A stretch of 22,699 bases of DNA from UBA4738 sp002413305 (GTDB lineage: Bacteria > Actinomycetota > UBA4738): contig DAIUAM010000046.1 of assembly GCA_036847185.1 (NCBI GenBank), positions 1-22,699 of the forward strand, written 5' to 3'. The notes beneath the pieces were generated by a model. It was not told the DNA's origin. It saw only the letters and a list, made by a program, of their open reading frames with translations, and made no database searches. Shown piece by piece: positions 1-7,177 of the stretch. Made by a program: the position numbers and the translations under genes. The stretch's first letter is position 1. Each line of letters begins with the position of its first letter.

Positions 1-194
1 CGGTCTGCCTGTCTGGGGCCCCCGGTTCCACCGCCGGTCGCCGCTCCCGCGGCGCCGGCCTGTCTGTCCACGTTGCCGGGCCTGGGCAGGGGGGCCCTCT
101 CCTATCCCTTCTCCCAGTTGTCCCATCCTCGCCCGGCGTGGAATGCTTCGGAGCGCCCGCCGCCCACGACCCACGACCACACGGAGGACACGTC
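1..194. other. Gene-free left edge with no recognisable gene
   Basis: I see no convincing coding frame here. The stretch is very GC-rich, with short palindromic pieces around positions 46-60 and two copies of a GCCTGTCTG-like word near 5-15 and 58-66. The reading frame that enters the first gene from position 138 has no ribosome site and is better read as upstream sequence. No clear promoter was found. Confidence 0.5.
183..187 (+). promoter_or_regulatory. Ribosome binding site fixing the start of the first gene
   Basis: GGAGG lies 7 bases before the ATG at 195. It favours this start over the in-frame ATG at 138, which has no comparable site. Confidence 0.7.
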
Positions 195-563
195 ATGACG
201 GATGCAGCGTTGTTCATCAGATGGGGCGCCACCGCACCCGGGCGCGAACGCAAGTCGGTCGAACTGTTCGGCGAGTCCCTTCGCTACCTCACCAGCCTCA
301 TCGAGACTGGCCGGGTCGCCTCGGTCGAACCGTTCTTCCTGGAGCCGCACGGCGGTGACCTCGAGGGGTTCTTCGTCGTGCGGGGCGATCAGGACGAACT
401 CAACCGGATCCGGTCCGACGACGACTTCCAACGACTGGCCGTACGCGCCCAGGTCGTCGTGCAGAACTTCGGCGTGATCGGGGCGATCACCGGGGAGCGC
501 CTCAACAAGCACATGGCCTGGTTCACGGAGGCAGCGAAGGAGGTCACCGCCGGCGGCGGCTGA
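195..563 (+). CDS. Small conserved-looking protein of unknown function (122 aa)
   Basis: I do not recognise this family with certainty. The 122-residue product has no signal peptide, no membrane segment and no cysteine cluster. Its pattern (a beta strand at LFIRWG, a helix around residues 18-35, a strand at ASVEPFFLEP, a strand at GFFVVRG, then a helix and a strand at VVVQNFGVIG) resembles small dimeric alpha/beta-barrel proteins of the YCII/antibiotic-monooxygenase type, in which two strands and two helices repeat. That is a fold guess from the order of strands and helices, not from a motif. The start at ATG 195 is set by a strong GGAGG site. The gene converges on the propeller gene with 11 bases between the two stop codons, so it is probably transcribed alone. 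No catalytic residues can be named. Confidence 0.75.
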   Translation: MTDAALFIRWGATAPGRERKSVELFGESLRYLTSLIETGRVASVEPFFLEPHGGDLEGFFVVRGDQDELNRIRSDDDFQRLAVRAQVVVQNFGVIGAITGERLNKHMAWFTEAAKEVTAGGG

Positions 564-574
564 CTGCGAAGCCC

Positions 575-2185
575 TCAGGTCTTCGGGTCGCTGATCCCGT
601 AGATCTGTCCACCGCGCGTCCCCACGTAGATCCACCCGTGCCAAACGGCCGGCGTGGACTCCTCGCACCCGGAGAGCTGCACAGTCCATTTCTCGACCGG
701 CGGTTGCGTGGGGTGCTTGATGCTGAAGTCGTGCAGGACTCCAGAACAATCGCCCACCAGCAACTGGTCCCCGATAGGGACCGGGGACATCCAGGTCGGG
801 CCGGGCAAGGACACCTTCCACAGCAGTTTCCCCGTCTTCATGTCCACGGCGGCGAACCCGCCCTCCGTGTACGTGTCGTAGACCACACCCTTGTACAGGG
901 CCGGGGTCCCCAGCATCCCGCCGTCGGGTTCGAACCCTCCGACCTGGACGCTCCACACCATCGGGTCGCCCGGCTTGCGCGGGTCGAGCTTCATCAGCGA
1001 GCCGATGGCGTGGTCGCGGGCGAAGGACTCGGGGCGGGGGACGTTCTCCTCCATCTTGCGGGCCACGTAGAGATAGCCGTCCTGGTCGATGGCGATCGAG
1101 GCGTCGGTGTCGTCGCCGTTCCAGAAGCGGAACACCCGCCGGTAGTGGGTGCCGCCCTTCAGGATGTCGCTGATGTCCCAGCCCTGGACCAGGCCGCCGG
1201 AGTTCGCGAAGTAGACGACCCCACCCGAGAAGACGACCGAGTCCTCGATCGAGACGTCCTTGTCGTGGACGTCGGCGAACAGCTGCTGGTCGTACCCGGG
1301 GACTTCCATCACGATCTTCGGGTCCACCTGCACCAGGTGCTTCGCGTCGTAGTGGCGGTGCAGCCGGATCACGTAGAACCAGGAGTTCTCGCCGCCCTCC
1401 AGCAGGTAGTCGCCCAGCTGCAGCGGATCGCCGTCCCAGTCGTCGTTCCAGACGAGGTTGGGGTTCGAGCGCGAGTCGTAGGACCACAGCACGGTCGGCT
1501 GGGCCCGGTCCAGCGCCACCACCCGGAGCATGTTGTCGCGCGATCCGCCGTAGTAGAGCGGATAGCCGTCGGCGTCCGAGGAGGCCGAACCCTTCGCCAG
1601 GTCGCCGGTCACGAGGTCGGGTCGAAGCTGCGCGCCGGTCAGCCCGTTGAGGAAGTGGTAGTGGTCGTCGTACGCACCCTCCCGGACCTCGACCGAACCG
1701 TCGGGGCGCTGGATCACGTTCGGCTGGCCGGTCCAGCCCGTCCCGCACCAGACGCGCTTTCCGAAGTTGTCGGTCGAGCTCGAACACAAGCCCCCGCTCG
1801 CCGGGTAGCGCCACATCACCTGGGGGTGCTTCGGGAGCGGGCCGGTGCCGTACCAGTCGCGGGTGGCGTTCCCGCGGAACATGACCAGCCCGGGGATGGC
1901 CGTGTTGATCGGGCCCGGGGTCGGCACGATGACCGGGGCGGCCGAAGGACTCGGGCTCGGGGTCTGCGACGGGACGGCAGAAGCGCGTGCTGAGGGCGAG
2001 GGCGGAGGCGTGCCGGCGGCCTTCGAAGTCTTCCTCAGCAACGGATCGAGCGCGCCCACCCGCCACGCGACCACGCCCAGGGAGAGGATGACCACGATGG
2101 CGATCACCGCCCGGAGCCACCGTTTGGGCGGATGGCGGTGCGACCCGCCGTGATGGCGGGGAGGCGCGTCGATGACCTGACTCAT
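575..2185 (-). CDS. Membrane-anchored PQQ-type beta-propeller protein
   Basis: This 536-residue protein has a short basic His/Arg/Pro-rich N-terminus, one membrane segment at about residues 23-44, a Pro/Ser/Ala-rich linker at about 55-95, and then an extracellular beta-propeller to the end. The propeller shows repeated blades of the PQQ/quinoprotein kind, with xVxWxx and GxVYxxxxxGxxxAxDxxTG patterns, clearest at GKLLWKVSLPGP and the closing GWIYVGTRGGQIYGI. The architecture fits the BamB/PQQ-repeat superfamily. In Gram-positive bacteria such proteins sit outside the membrane, usually as binding scaffolds, and no dehydrogenase residues are evident. Four cysteines in the propeller could form disulfides outside the cell. 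The ATG at 2185 overlaps the stop of a 12-codon upstream frame and has no obvious Shine-Dalgarno site. It lies 107 bases downstream of the hydrolase gene on the same strand. The exact ligand is unknown. Confidence 0.85.
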   Translation of the reverse strand: MSQVIDAPPRHHGGSHRHPPKRWLRAVIAIVVILSLGVVAWRVGALDPLLRKTSKAAGTPPPSPSARASAVPSQTPSPSPSAAPVIVPTPGPINTAIPGLVMFRGNATRDWYGTGPLPKHPQVMWRYPASGGLCSSSTDNFGKRVWCGTGWTGQPNVIQRPDGSVEVREGAYDDHYHFLNGLTGAQLRPDLVTGDLAKGSASSDADGYPLYYGGSRDNMLRVVALDRAQPTVLWSYDSRSNPNLVWNDDWDGDPLQLGDYLLEGGENSWFYVIRLHRHYDAKHLVQVDPKIVMEVPGYDQQLFADVHDKDVSIEDSVVFSGGVVYFANSGGLVQGWDISDILKGGTHYRRVFRFWNGDDTDASIAIDQDGYLYVARKMEENVPRPESFARDHAIGSLMKLDPRKPGDPMVWSVQVGGFEPDGGMLGTPALYKGVVYDTYTEGGFAAVDMKTGKLLWKVSLPGPTWMSPVPIGDQLLVGDCSGVLHDFSIKHPTQPPVEKWTVQLSGCEESTPAVWHGWIYVGTRGGQIYGISDPKT

Positions 2186-2220
2186 CGCGAGGAGGGCGCG
2201 GGGCGCGCGGCGGACGTCAT
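2182..2220 (-). other. Possible 12-codon leader ORF overlapping the propeller gene start
   Basis: An ATG at 2220 opens a frame of 12 codons (Thr, Ser, Ala, Arg and Pro rich) whose TGA overlaps the ATG of the propeller gene as ATGA. A TANNNT-type hexamer (TACGAT, 2234-2239 on this strand) lies 13 bases upstream of the leader ATG. The propeller ATG has no Shine-Dalgarno sequence, so coupled re-initiation is possible. It could equally be chance in GC-rich DNA. Confidence 0.25.
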
Positions 2221-2292
2221 GTGAACGACCCCATCGTACGGGCGGGCAGGGCGGTGACAAGGACTCCCTGCGCCGGACCAGGCGGGTTCGGA

Positions 2293-3522
2293 TCAGGGCG
2301 CTGTCGAGCGCCGCCGGCGGGGCGGCGCCTGCGAGGCGAGGAAGCCGTCGATGGCGTCGAGCGTCTCCCGGGTCGCTTCGAACTGCGGCACGTGCCCGAC
2401 CCCGGGCAGCACCATGAACGTCGAGTTCGGCAGGTGCTGGGCCAGCCGGACCCCGAGACGGGGCGGAACCAGCCGGTCGTCGTCGCCGAACAGCACCAGC
2501 GTGGGCTGCTTGATACGGCGGAGCGTGCCGAAGAATTGCTCGGGAGGCTCGGTCAGGATGTGCCGAAGCGAGGAGAAGAAGGCCATGCGCGCCGCCGGGT
2601 CCCGGTAGATCCGGATGAACTCGCTCGCCCCGGCCGCGAAGGCCTCGTCGGACAGCACCTCGGGATGGGCGAACAGCCGGCGGATGATGGCCCGCATCCA
2701 GCGCTCCCGGACCATGAACGGAACCGCGCCGAGCTCCGTGGGGAACACCCGCGTGAACCCGAACACGTACCGCCACCGCAGCCCCGGAACCGACGGGTCG
2801 AGGAGGATCAGCGAGGAGACGCGGCTCGGCGAGCGGAGGGCGAGCTCCAGCGTGATCCTCCCGCCCAGGGAGTTGCCGATCACGGCAGCCTTGTCGACCC
2901 CCACCTCGTCCATGAGGTGCCGGAGCACCCGGGCGTAGAAGCGAGGCGTGTAGTCCTCGCGGGGCTTCTCCGATTCGCCGTGGCCGGGGAGGTCTGGGAC
3001 GATCAGCCGGTGGCGCTCGGCCAGCTCCGGCAGCAGCGGGAACCAAGTGATCTTCGTTCCGCCCAGGCCGTGCAACAGGAGCAGCGGGTCGCCCTTGCCC
3101 TGGAGATACGTCGAGATGCGGAGACCGTCGGCTTCGACCTCGACCTGGTCGAGGTCCGAGAGGTGGCGGGCACGCCGGTAGGGCCGGAACAGGGTCTGCA
3201 TGCGCACGGCGAGATCCAGGTTGCCCTGGAGCACGAGCCGCTTCTCCAGGAAGGCCTGGCCACCGGTGATCCGGCCCTCGTCGATGGCCAGCCACGTCTC
3301 GGGCTCGGTGGTAACGATGGTCTCGGGCGCAGGGCTCGGGCCGTCGGCGACCATACACGCGTGGTCCGTCACGGAGATGGCGAAGGTCTGCGAACCCACG
3401 CGCAGCTCCCACTGGGCCACGAGGCCGTTCACGGATTCGCGCCGAAACCTCTTGGGCAGGCTGTAGACGCGGTCACGCACGGTGTCCTGCGGTGCCGCGC
3501 CCCGCCCGGGGCGAACGCTCAT
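2293..3522 (-). CDS. SCP2-like domain fused to an alpha/beta hydrolase
   Basis: The 409-residue protein has two parts. Residues about 15-112 resemble an SCP2/sterol-carrier-type lipid-binding domain, with a WELRVG strand, a VADG turn, a TTEPETWLAI segment and an EGRITGGQAFLEKRLVLQGNL-like stretch. Residues about 125-400 are an alpha/beta hydrolase: oxyanion loop HGLGG (151-155), PDLPGHGES (176-184), nucleophile elbow GNSLGG with Ser218, acid at Asp349 in GDDDRLVP, and His377 in GVGHVPQ. The full triad suggests an active serine hydrolase or esterase, probably on a hydrophobic substrate delivered or recognised by the SCP2-like half. The C-terminus is Arg-rich. No signal peptide is seen, so it is likely cytosolic. 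It is transcribed away from the PAS gene, and the propeller gene follows it on the same strand. Its substrate is unknown. Confidence 0.9.
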   Translation of the reverse strand: MSVRPGRGAAPQDTVRDRVYSLPKRFRRESVNGLVAQWELRVGSQTFAISVTDHACMVADGPSPAPETIVTTEPETWLAIDEGRITGGQAFLEKRLVLQGNLDLAVRMQTLFRPYRRARHLSDLDQVEVEADGLRISTYLQGKGDPLLLLHGLGGTKITWFPLLPELAERHRLIVPDLPGHGESEKPREDYTPRFYARVLRHLMDEVGVDKAAVIGNSLGGRITLELALRSPSRVSSLILLDPSVPGLRWRYVFGFTRVFPTELGAVPFMVRERWMRAIIRRLFAHPEVLSDEAFAAGASEFIRIYRDPAARMAFFSSLRHILTEPPEQFFGTLRRIKQPTLVLFGDDDRLVPPRLGVRLAQHLPNSTFMVLPGVGHVPQFEATRETLDAIDGFLASQAPPRRRRSTAP

Positions 3523-3531
3523 CGAATGCTA

Positions 3532-3537
3532 AATGTA
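3532..3537 (-). promoter_or_regulatory. -10 box (TACATT) for the SCP2-hydrolase gene
   Basis: On the minus strand TACATT fits the actinobacterial TANNNT -10 consensus and ends 9 bases before the ATG at 3522. Transcription would begin within a few bases of the start codon (leaderless or nearly so). No convincing -35 was found. Confidence 0.45.
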
Positions 3538-3600
3538 CCCGCTCGAGAGCCTCGCAGGCCAGCGGTTCGAACGAAGTCTCAGAACGAACCGGGCCGCTCC

Positions 3601-3629
3601 TTGAGGTACGGGCCGCGCACGGCTACCCT
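3601..3629 (+). promoter_or_regulatory. Sigma-70-type promoter for the PAS-MBL pair
   Basis: TTGAGG (3601-3606), a 17-base spacer and TACCCT (3624-3629) make a good housekeeping-type promoter. Transcription would start near 3636, giving a leader of about 26 bases that contains GGAG (3654-3657) before the ATG at 3662. Confidence 0.55.
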
Positions 3630-3661
3630 TGCCGGGCCTCGGACCGCCAGAATGGAGCTTG

Positions 3662-4069
3662 ATGCAACCGCGAAACCTGGTGCTGATCCTGACTTCGGAC
3701 CTGGCCGACAAGCTGGCCACGGCGATGTTCGTCGTGGACCACGAGGGCACTCTCCTGTACTTCAACGAGCGCGCCGCCGACATCCTCGGCCGGACGTTCG
3801 GGGACACCGGCCGCCTCCCCGCGGACGAGTGGGCGACCATGTTCGACGCACGCCATCCCGACGGACGGCCGATGGCGCCCGCCGAGCTGCCCCTCATGCG
3901 GGCCATCACCGAACGGCACCCTTCCCACCTACGGTTTCGGATCACCGACGTGGATGGGCAGGAGCGCGACATCGCGGTGACGGCCTTCCCGCTGTTCAGC
4001 CACCCCGACGAGTTCGTGGGCGCGGCCGCGATCTTCTGGGAGGAGGGCCTGGTGGGGGGGACGGAGTGA
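3662..4069 (+). CDS. Single-domain PAS sensor protein
   Basis: The 135-residue product is essentially one PAS domain. Residues 16-45 carry the typical LADKLATAMFVVDHEGTLLYFN start followed by ERAADILGR, and the C-terminal strands RFRITDVDGQERDIAVTAFPLF and GAAAIFWE close the fold. There is no kinase, GGDEF, HTH or other output domain, and no Cys or His that clearly marks heme or flavin binding. Its TGA overlaps the ATG of the next gene (TGATG), so the two are probably translated together, and the enzyme downstream is the natural output candidate. The start at ATG 3662 is preferred because GGAG lies just upstream. A longer in-frame TTG at 3629 would begin inside the -10 box. It is soluble and cytoplasmic; the ligand is unknown. 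Confidence 0.85.
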   Translation: MQPRNLVLILTSDLADKLATAMFVVDHEGTLLYFNERAADILGRTFGDTGRLPADEWATMFDARHPDGRPMAPAELPLMRAITERHPSHLRFRITDVDGQERDIAVTAFPLFSHPDEFVGAAAIFWEEGLVGGTE

Positions 4070-4917
4070 TGCGCGCGAAGGTGTGGGGTTGCCGCGGCTC
4101 GCTGGCCTCGCCCGGACCGGAGACGGTGCGGTACGGCGGGAACACGTCCTGCCTGGAGGTCCGCCTGTCCGATGACCGCATGCTGGTGATCGACGCCGGC
4201 ACCGGGATCCGGGGCCTCGGGGTGCACCTCGGTGCCAACCCACCCGCCCGCATCGACCTGCTGCTCTCCCACCTCCACCTCGACCACATCGAGGGCATCG
4301 GGTTCTTCGGCCCGATCTGGAACCCCGAGAGCGAGATCCACTTCTGGGGCCCCCCGTCGCCGACCCATTCCCTCCGCGAAGGCATCGGGCATTACTTCTC
4401 GCCTCCGCTGTTCCCCGTCCACATCGACGACATCCCGTCGAAGCTGGTGTTCCACGACGTGGGGTCCGAGCCGTGGGAGATCGGCACAGCGGTCGTTCAG
4501 GCCCGGCCCGTGAACCACCCTGGCCCGACCCTCGGCTACCGCATCCAGGAGGGCGACCGCGTCCTTACCTACATCTCCGACCACGAGCCATCTCTGGGGA
4601 TCGACCTGACCACCGCCGACACCGACATGGTGTCCGGCTATGGGCTGGCCTACGGCGCCGACGTACTCTTTCACGACGCGCAGTACACGGAAGACGAATA
4701 CCCGGTCCGGGTCGGGTGGGGCCATTCGAGCATCGCCCACACGGTGCAGTTCGGCCTGATCACGAAAGCCCGGAACCTGTTCCTGTTCCATCACGATCCG
4801 ATGCATACGGACGCGCAGCTCGAGGCCATGCTGGTTCGGGCCAAGGAGCTGTGGGGAGCCGAACGCGACGGCGGCCTAGCCATCTCCTTCGAGGGCATGG
4901 AGATCGAGGTCACGTAG
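4069..4917 (+). CDS. Metallo-beta-lactamase-fold phosphodiesterase-like hydrolase
   Basis: This is a 282-residue MBL-fold enzyme with the metal motif HLHLDH (His68, His70, Asp72, His73), and likely further ligands at His150 (NHPG), Asp203 (FHDAQY) and His241/242 (FHHDP). The N-terminus, with GCRGSLASPGPETVRYGGNTS, is typical of the COG1235/PhnP-like group, whose characterised members cleave cyclic phosphodiesters such as phosphoribosyl cyclic phosphate. Relatives are often found beside signalling domains. There is no phn gene nearby, so a role in phosphonate use is not supported. It starts on the last base of the PAS gene stop codon and is almost certainly translated with it, which suggests a PAS-regulated hydrolase acting in the cytoplasm. 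A dinuclear zinc site is expected from the family. The substrate could be a cyclic nucleotide or another cyclic phosphodiester; this is inference. Confidence 0.88.
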   Translation: MRAKVWGCRGSLASPGPETVRYGGNTSCLEVRLSDDRMLVIDAGTGIRGLGVHLGANPPARIDLLLSHLHLDHIEGIGFFGPIWNPESEIHFWGPPSPTHSLREGIGHYFSPPLFPVHIDDIPSKLVFHDVGSEPWEIGTAVVQARPVNHPGPTLGYRIQEGDRVLTYISDHEPSLGIDLTTADTDMVSGYGLAYGADVLFHDAQYTEDEYPVRVGWGHSSIAHTVQFGLITKARNLFLFHHDPMHTDAQLEAMLVRAKELWGAERDGGLAISFEGMEIEVT

Positions 4918-4930
4918 CAGCCGCCTGTCC

Positions 4931-4936
4931 TAGACT
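4931..4936 (+). promoter_or_regulatory. -10 box (TAGACT) for fabI
   Basis: TAGACT fits TANNNT and ends 9 bases before the fabI ATG. There is no Shine-Dalgarno sequence between them, which is consistent with a leaderless transcript. No clear -35 is seen. Confidence 0.45.
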
Positions 4937-4945
4937 TCCGACCCG

Positions 4946-5761
4946 ATGCTGCTCGAAGGCAAGAAGCTCGTGATCACCGGCGTGCTGACGCCGGCCTCGA
5001 TCGCGTTCGCCGTGGCGAAGGTGGCCCAGGAGGAAGGCGCCGAGGTCGTGCTGACCTCGTTCGGCAAGGCCATGGGGCTGACCGAGAAGTCGGCTCGACG
5101 GCTCCCGCAGACCCCGGACGTGCTGGAGCTGGACGCGAACGACCCTGCGCACATCGAGCGCCTGGCGGCGGACCTCACCGAGCGGTGGGGCCGGGTGGAC
5201 GGGTTCCTGCACGCCATCGCCTTCGCCCCCACCGACGCGCTGGGGGGTGCGTTCCTGGACACCCCATGGGAGAGCGCGGCGACGGCGTTCCGAACGAGCG
5301 CCTTCTCGCTGAAGGCGATCGCCGTCGGGCTGCTGCCCCTCATGCGGGAGGACGGCGGGGCGATCGTGTCGATGGACTTCGACGCCAACCAAGCGTGGCC
5401 GATCTACGACTGGATGGGGGTGAGCAAGGCCGCGCTGGAGGCCATCACCCGCTACCTGGCCCAGTACCTCGGGCCGGACCGGATCCGGGTGAACTGCGTG
5501 TCGGCCGGCCCGCTTCGAACCATGGCCGCGAAGGGCATCCCCGGGTTCGACTCCCTGGCCGCGCAGTGGGGCAAGCGCGCCCCACTGCCGTGGGACATCC
5601 ACGACCCGGAACCGGTCGCCCGAGCGGTCGCGTGGCTGCTCTCGGATTGGTCGCGCGGCATCACGGGCGAGATCGTCCATGTGGACGGGGGATACCACGC
5701 GATCGGTGCGGAGCGCGTCGAGTCCCCACCGGGCGAGACCAAGCCGCGAGACGAGCCGTAG
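4946..5761 (+). CDS. fabI: Enoyl-[acyl-carrier-protein] reductase, InhA-like
   Basis: The 271-residue short-chain dehydrogenase has the atypical nucleotide motif of enoyl reductases (GVLTPASIAFAVAKVAQEEGA, residues 12-32) and the catalytic Tyr154-X6-Lys161 in the sequence YDWMGVSK. The stretch DANQAWPIYDWMGVSKAALE closely matches mycobacterial InhA. It should reduce trans-2-enoyl-ACP with NADH in the last step of each fatty-acid elongation cycle (type II FAS) in the cytoplasm. The length is normal. At the place of InhA Ser94-Ile-Gly it has Ala90-Ile-Ala, in HAIAFAP. The C-terminal tail after residue 255 is charged and probably flexible. There is a TANNNT box 9 bases upstream and no ribosome site. 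The gene is monocistronic, ending 21 bases from the convergent DUF4129 gene. Confidence 0.93.
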   Translation: MLLEGKKLVITGVLTPASIAFAVAKVAQEEGAEVVLTSFGKAMGLTEKSARRLPQTPDVLELDANDPAHIERLAADLTERWGRVDGFLHAIAFAPTDALGGAFLDTPWESAATAFRTSAFSLKAIAVGLLPLMREDGGAIVSMDFDANQAWPIYDWMGVSKAALEAITRYLAQYLGPDRIRVNCVSAGPLRTMAAKGIPGFDSLAAQWGKRAPLPWDIHDPEPVARAVAWLLSDWSRGITGEIVHVDGGYHAIGAERVESPPGETKPRDEP

Positions 5762-5782
5762 CTCGTCCGCGCTGGGGCTCGG

Positions 5783-7177
5783 CTACTCGGAGGACCCTGC
5801 GGAGACCTCCTCGTCGGCCCGCTCCGAGGTTCGGAAGGCCTGGATCACCGCCGTCCGGTGGGACGCCAGCGCTTCCAGGTTCCTGCGGTCCAGCTCCCGA
5901 TTCCCGTACCGGACCTCCTGATAAGCGAGCGTCAGCAGGTGGAAGCCCTCCCGGCAGGCGGGGAAGGCTCGAACGACGTCACCTTCGAACTCGCCCGGCG
6001 TGACGTCGGGCGGGCGGAGGAGCCCGCGGTCCTCGAGCACCAGGAGCGCCTCCGCGTACCAGCGACGGATGGTGGCCGCCGGAAGCTCGCGGCGTGGCGC
6101 GCGCCCGAACAGCGGCGCGCGGGCAAACGGTTCGGCCGGTCCGGCCACCCCGGGAGGCTGGGCCGGGCCGAATCCCCGCCATCCCCCCCGTCGGACGCGC
6201 TCGTGGATCAGCCGGTAGGCGGCGAGGACGAGCACCGCCGCCAGGGCGGCCGCGAAGATGCGAAAACCCAGGTCATACGGCTGCTGGCCGCGCGGGTCCC
6301 GGAAGAAGCCCAACGTGTCCTTCACCCGCCTGGGGTTCCGGCGGCCGAAGATGATCAGCAGGGCGATGTCGAGGAAGATGAGGCCGAACACCGCCGCCAC
6401 CAGCCATCGTTCGCCCTTCTCGGCCGGCCGCTTCCGGACCTCGCCTCCCTTCTCGGTCATCGCGAAGGCCACCAGCAGGACCACTGCGATGGCCGCGGGG
6501 ATCACAGCGCCTCCGGAGAGCCGGAGCAGGCCGCCTCGGGCGCCGACCGCCACCGCCAGTCCCATGCCGAGCCCCACCGCGCCCAGCCACGCCACCGTGA
6601 CGGTGGGCCATCGGTTCGGCGCTCCGCCCTCCACGGTCCGTCCGGACCACACGCACACCGCCCGCGACACGAGCGAGCCGGTGAAGAACCCGGCCACCAC
6701 CCACGGCATCTCCACCGACCATCCGGCCCGCCTCGCGAACCCCGTCTCGACCAGGACGGCGATCGCCTCCAGGCCGAACGAGAGGCGGATCGGATCGCGC
6801 CAGTCCCGAAGGGCCAGGGTCGAGGTGCGCAGCGCCAGGGCCAGCGCCAGCAACAGGGCGGTGAGGACGTCCGACAGGTCCGTCGGCCCGAACGCGAACG
6901 CTTGCACGACGGCCGCAACCAGCCACGTCGCCCCGACGGCCGGAGGGACGATCCCAGGGCGTGGCGATGCTGCCCCCAGCCCGACGACCAGCACGAACAG
7001 CGGCACGAACACCCAGGGCGTGGTGAGCGGCCCCGCTCCGCCGAGGAAGCCCGTGATGGGCAGGAAGAGGAGCCCGGCCTCGGCCAGAGCGGCGGACCCG
7101 GCCGCCAGGAATGCCCGGCGGCCGTCGAACACCGCCCGCCGCCCATCGGGTTCGGTCCGAACCGCGACCTCGCTCAT
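5783..7177 (-). CDS. Multispan membrane protein with C-terminal DUF4129 domain
   Basis: The 464-residue protein has about nine or ten hydrophobic segments between residues 22 and 322, then a cytoplasmic-type region. At about 366-428 it carries a DUF4129 signature (IRRWYAEALLVLEDRGL, TPGEFEGDV, FHLLTLAYQEVRYG). DUF4129 is usually found at the end of MoxR-DUF58 operons, often joined to a transglutaminase domain. Here there is no transglutaminase, and the hydrophobic part takes its place. The ATG overlaps the DUF58 stop as ATGA, so it is the third gene of the moxR operon. The function of the family is unclear; a role in assembling or maturing envelope proteins together with MoxR is inferred from context. 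The C-terminus is acidic and Ser-rich. Confidence 0.85.
   Translation of the reverse strand: MSEVAVRTEPDGRRAVFDGRRAFLAAGSAALAEAGLLFLPITGFLGGAGPLTTPWVFVPLFVLVVGLGAASPRPGIVPPAVGATWLVAAVVQAFAFGPTDLSDVLTALLLALALALRTSTLALRDWRDPIRLSFGLEAIAVLVETGFARRAGWSVEMPWVVAGFFTGSLVSRAVCVWSGRTVEGGAPNRWPTVTVAWLGAVGLGMGLAVAVGARGGLLRLSGGAVIPAAIAVVLLVAFAMTEKGGEVRKRPAEKGERWLVAAVFGLIFLDIALLIIFGRRNPRRVKDTLGFFRDPRGQQPYDLGFRIFAAALAAVLVLAAYRLIHERVRRGGWRGFGPAQPPGVAGPAEPFARAPLFGRAPRRELPAATIRRWYAEALLVLEDRGLLRPPDVTPGEFEGDVVRAFPACREGFHLLTLAYQEVRYGNRELDRRNLEALASHRTAVIQAFRTSERADEEVSAGSSE

Noticed and set aside
2186..3412. Extension of the propeller frame upstream to 3412
   Set aside because: It lies out of frame inside the hydrolase gene, and its translation is Arg/Pro-rich noise. 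The membrane-anchored protein begins at the ATG at 2185.
2221..4068. N-terminal extension of the MBL hydrolase frame by more than 600 codons
   Set aside because: The extension is antisense to the SCP2-hydrolase and overlaps the PAS gene. The MBL fold begins at the ATG at 4069, which is coupled to the PAS stop.
4069..4917. PhnP assignment for the MBL enzyme
   Set aside because: No phosphonate (phn) genes are nearby and the family is broad, so no gene symbol is given.
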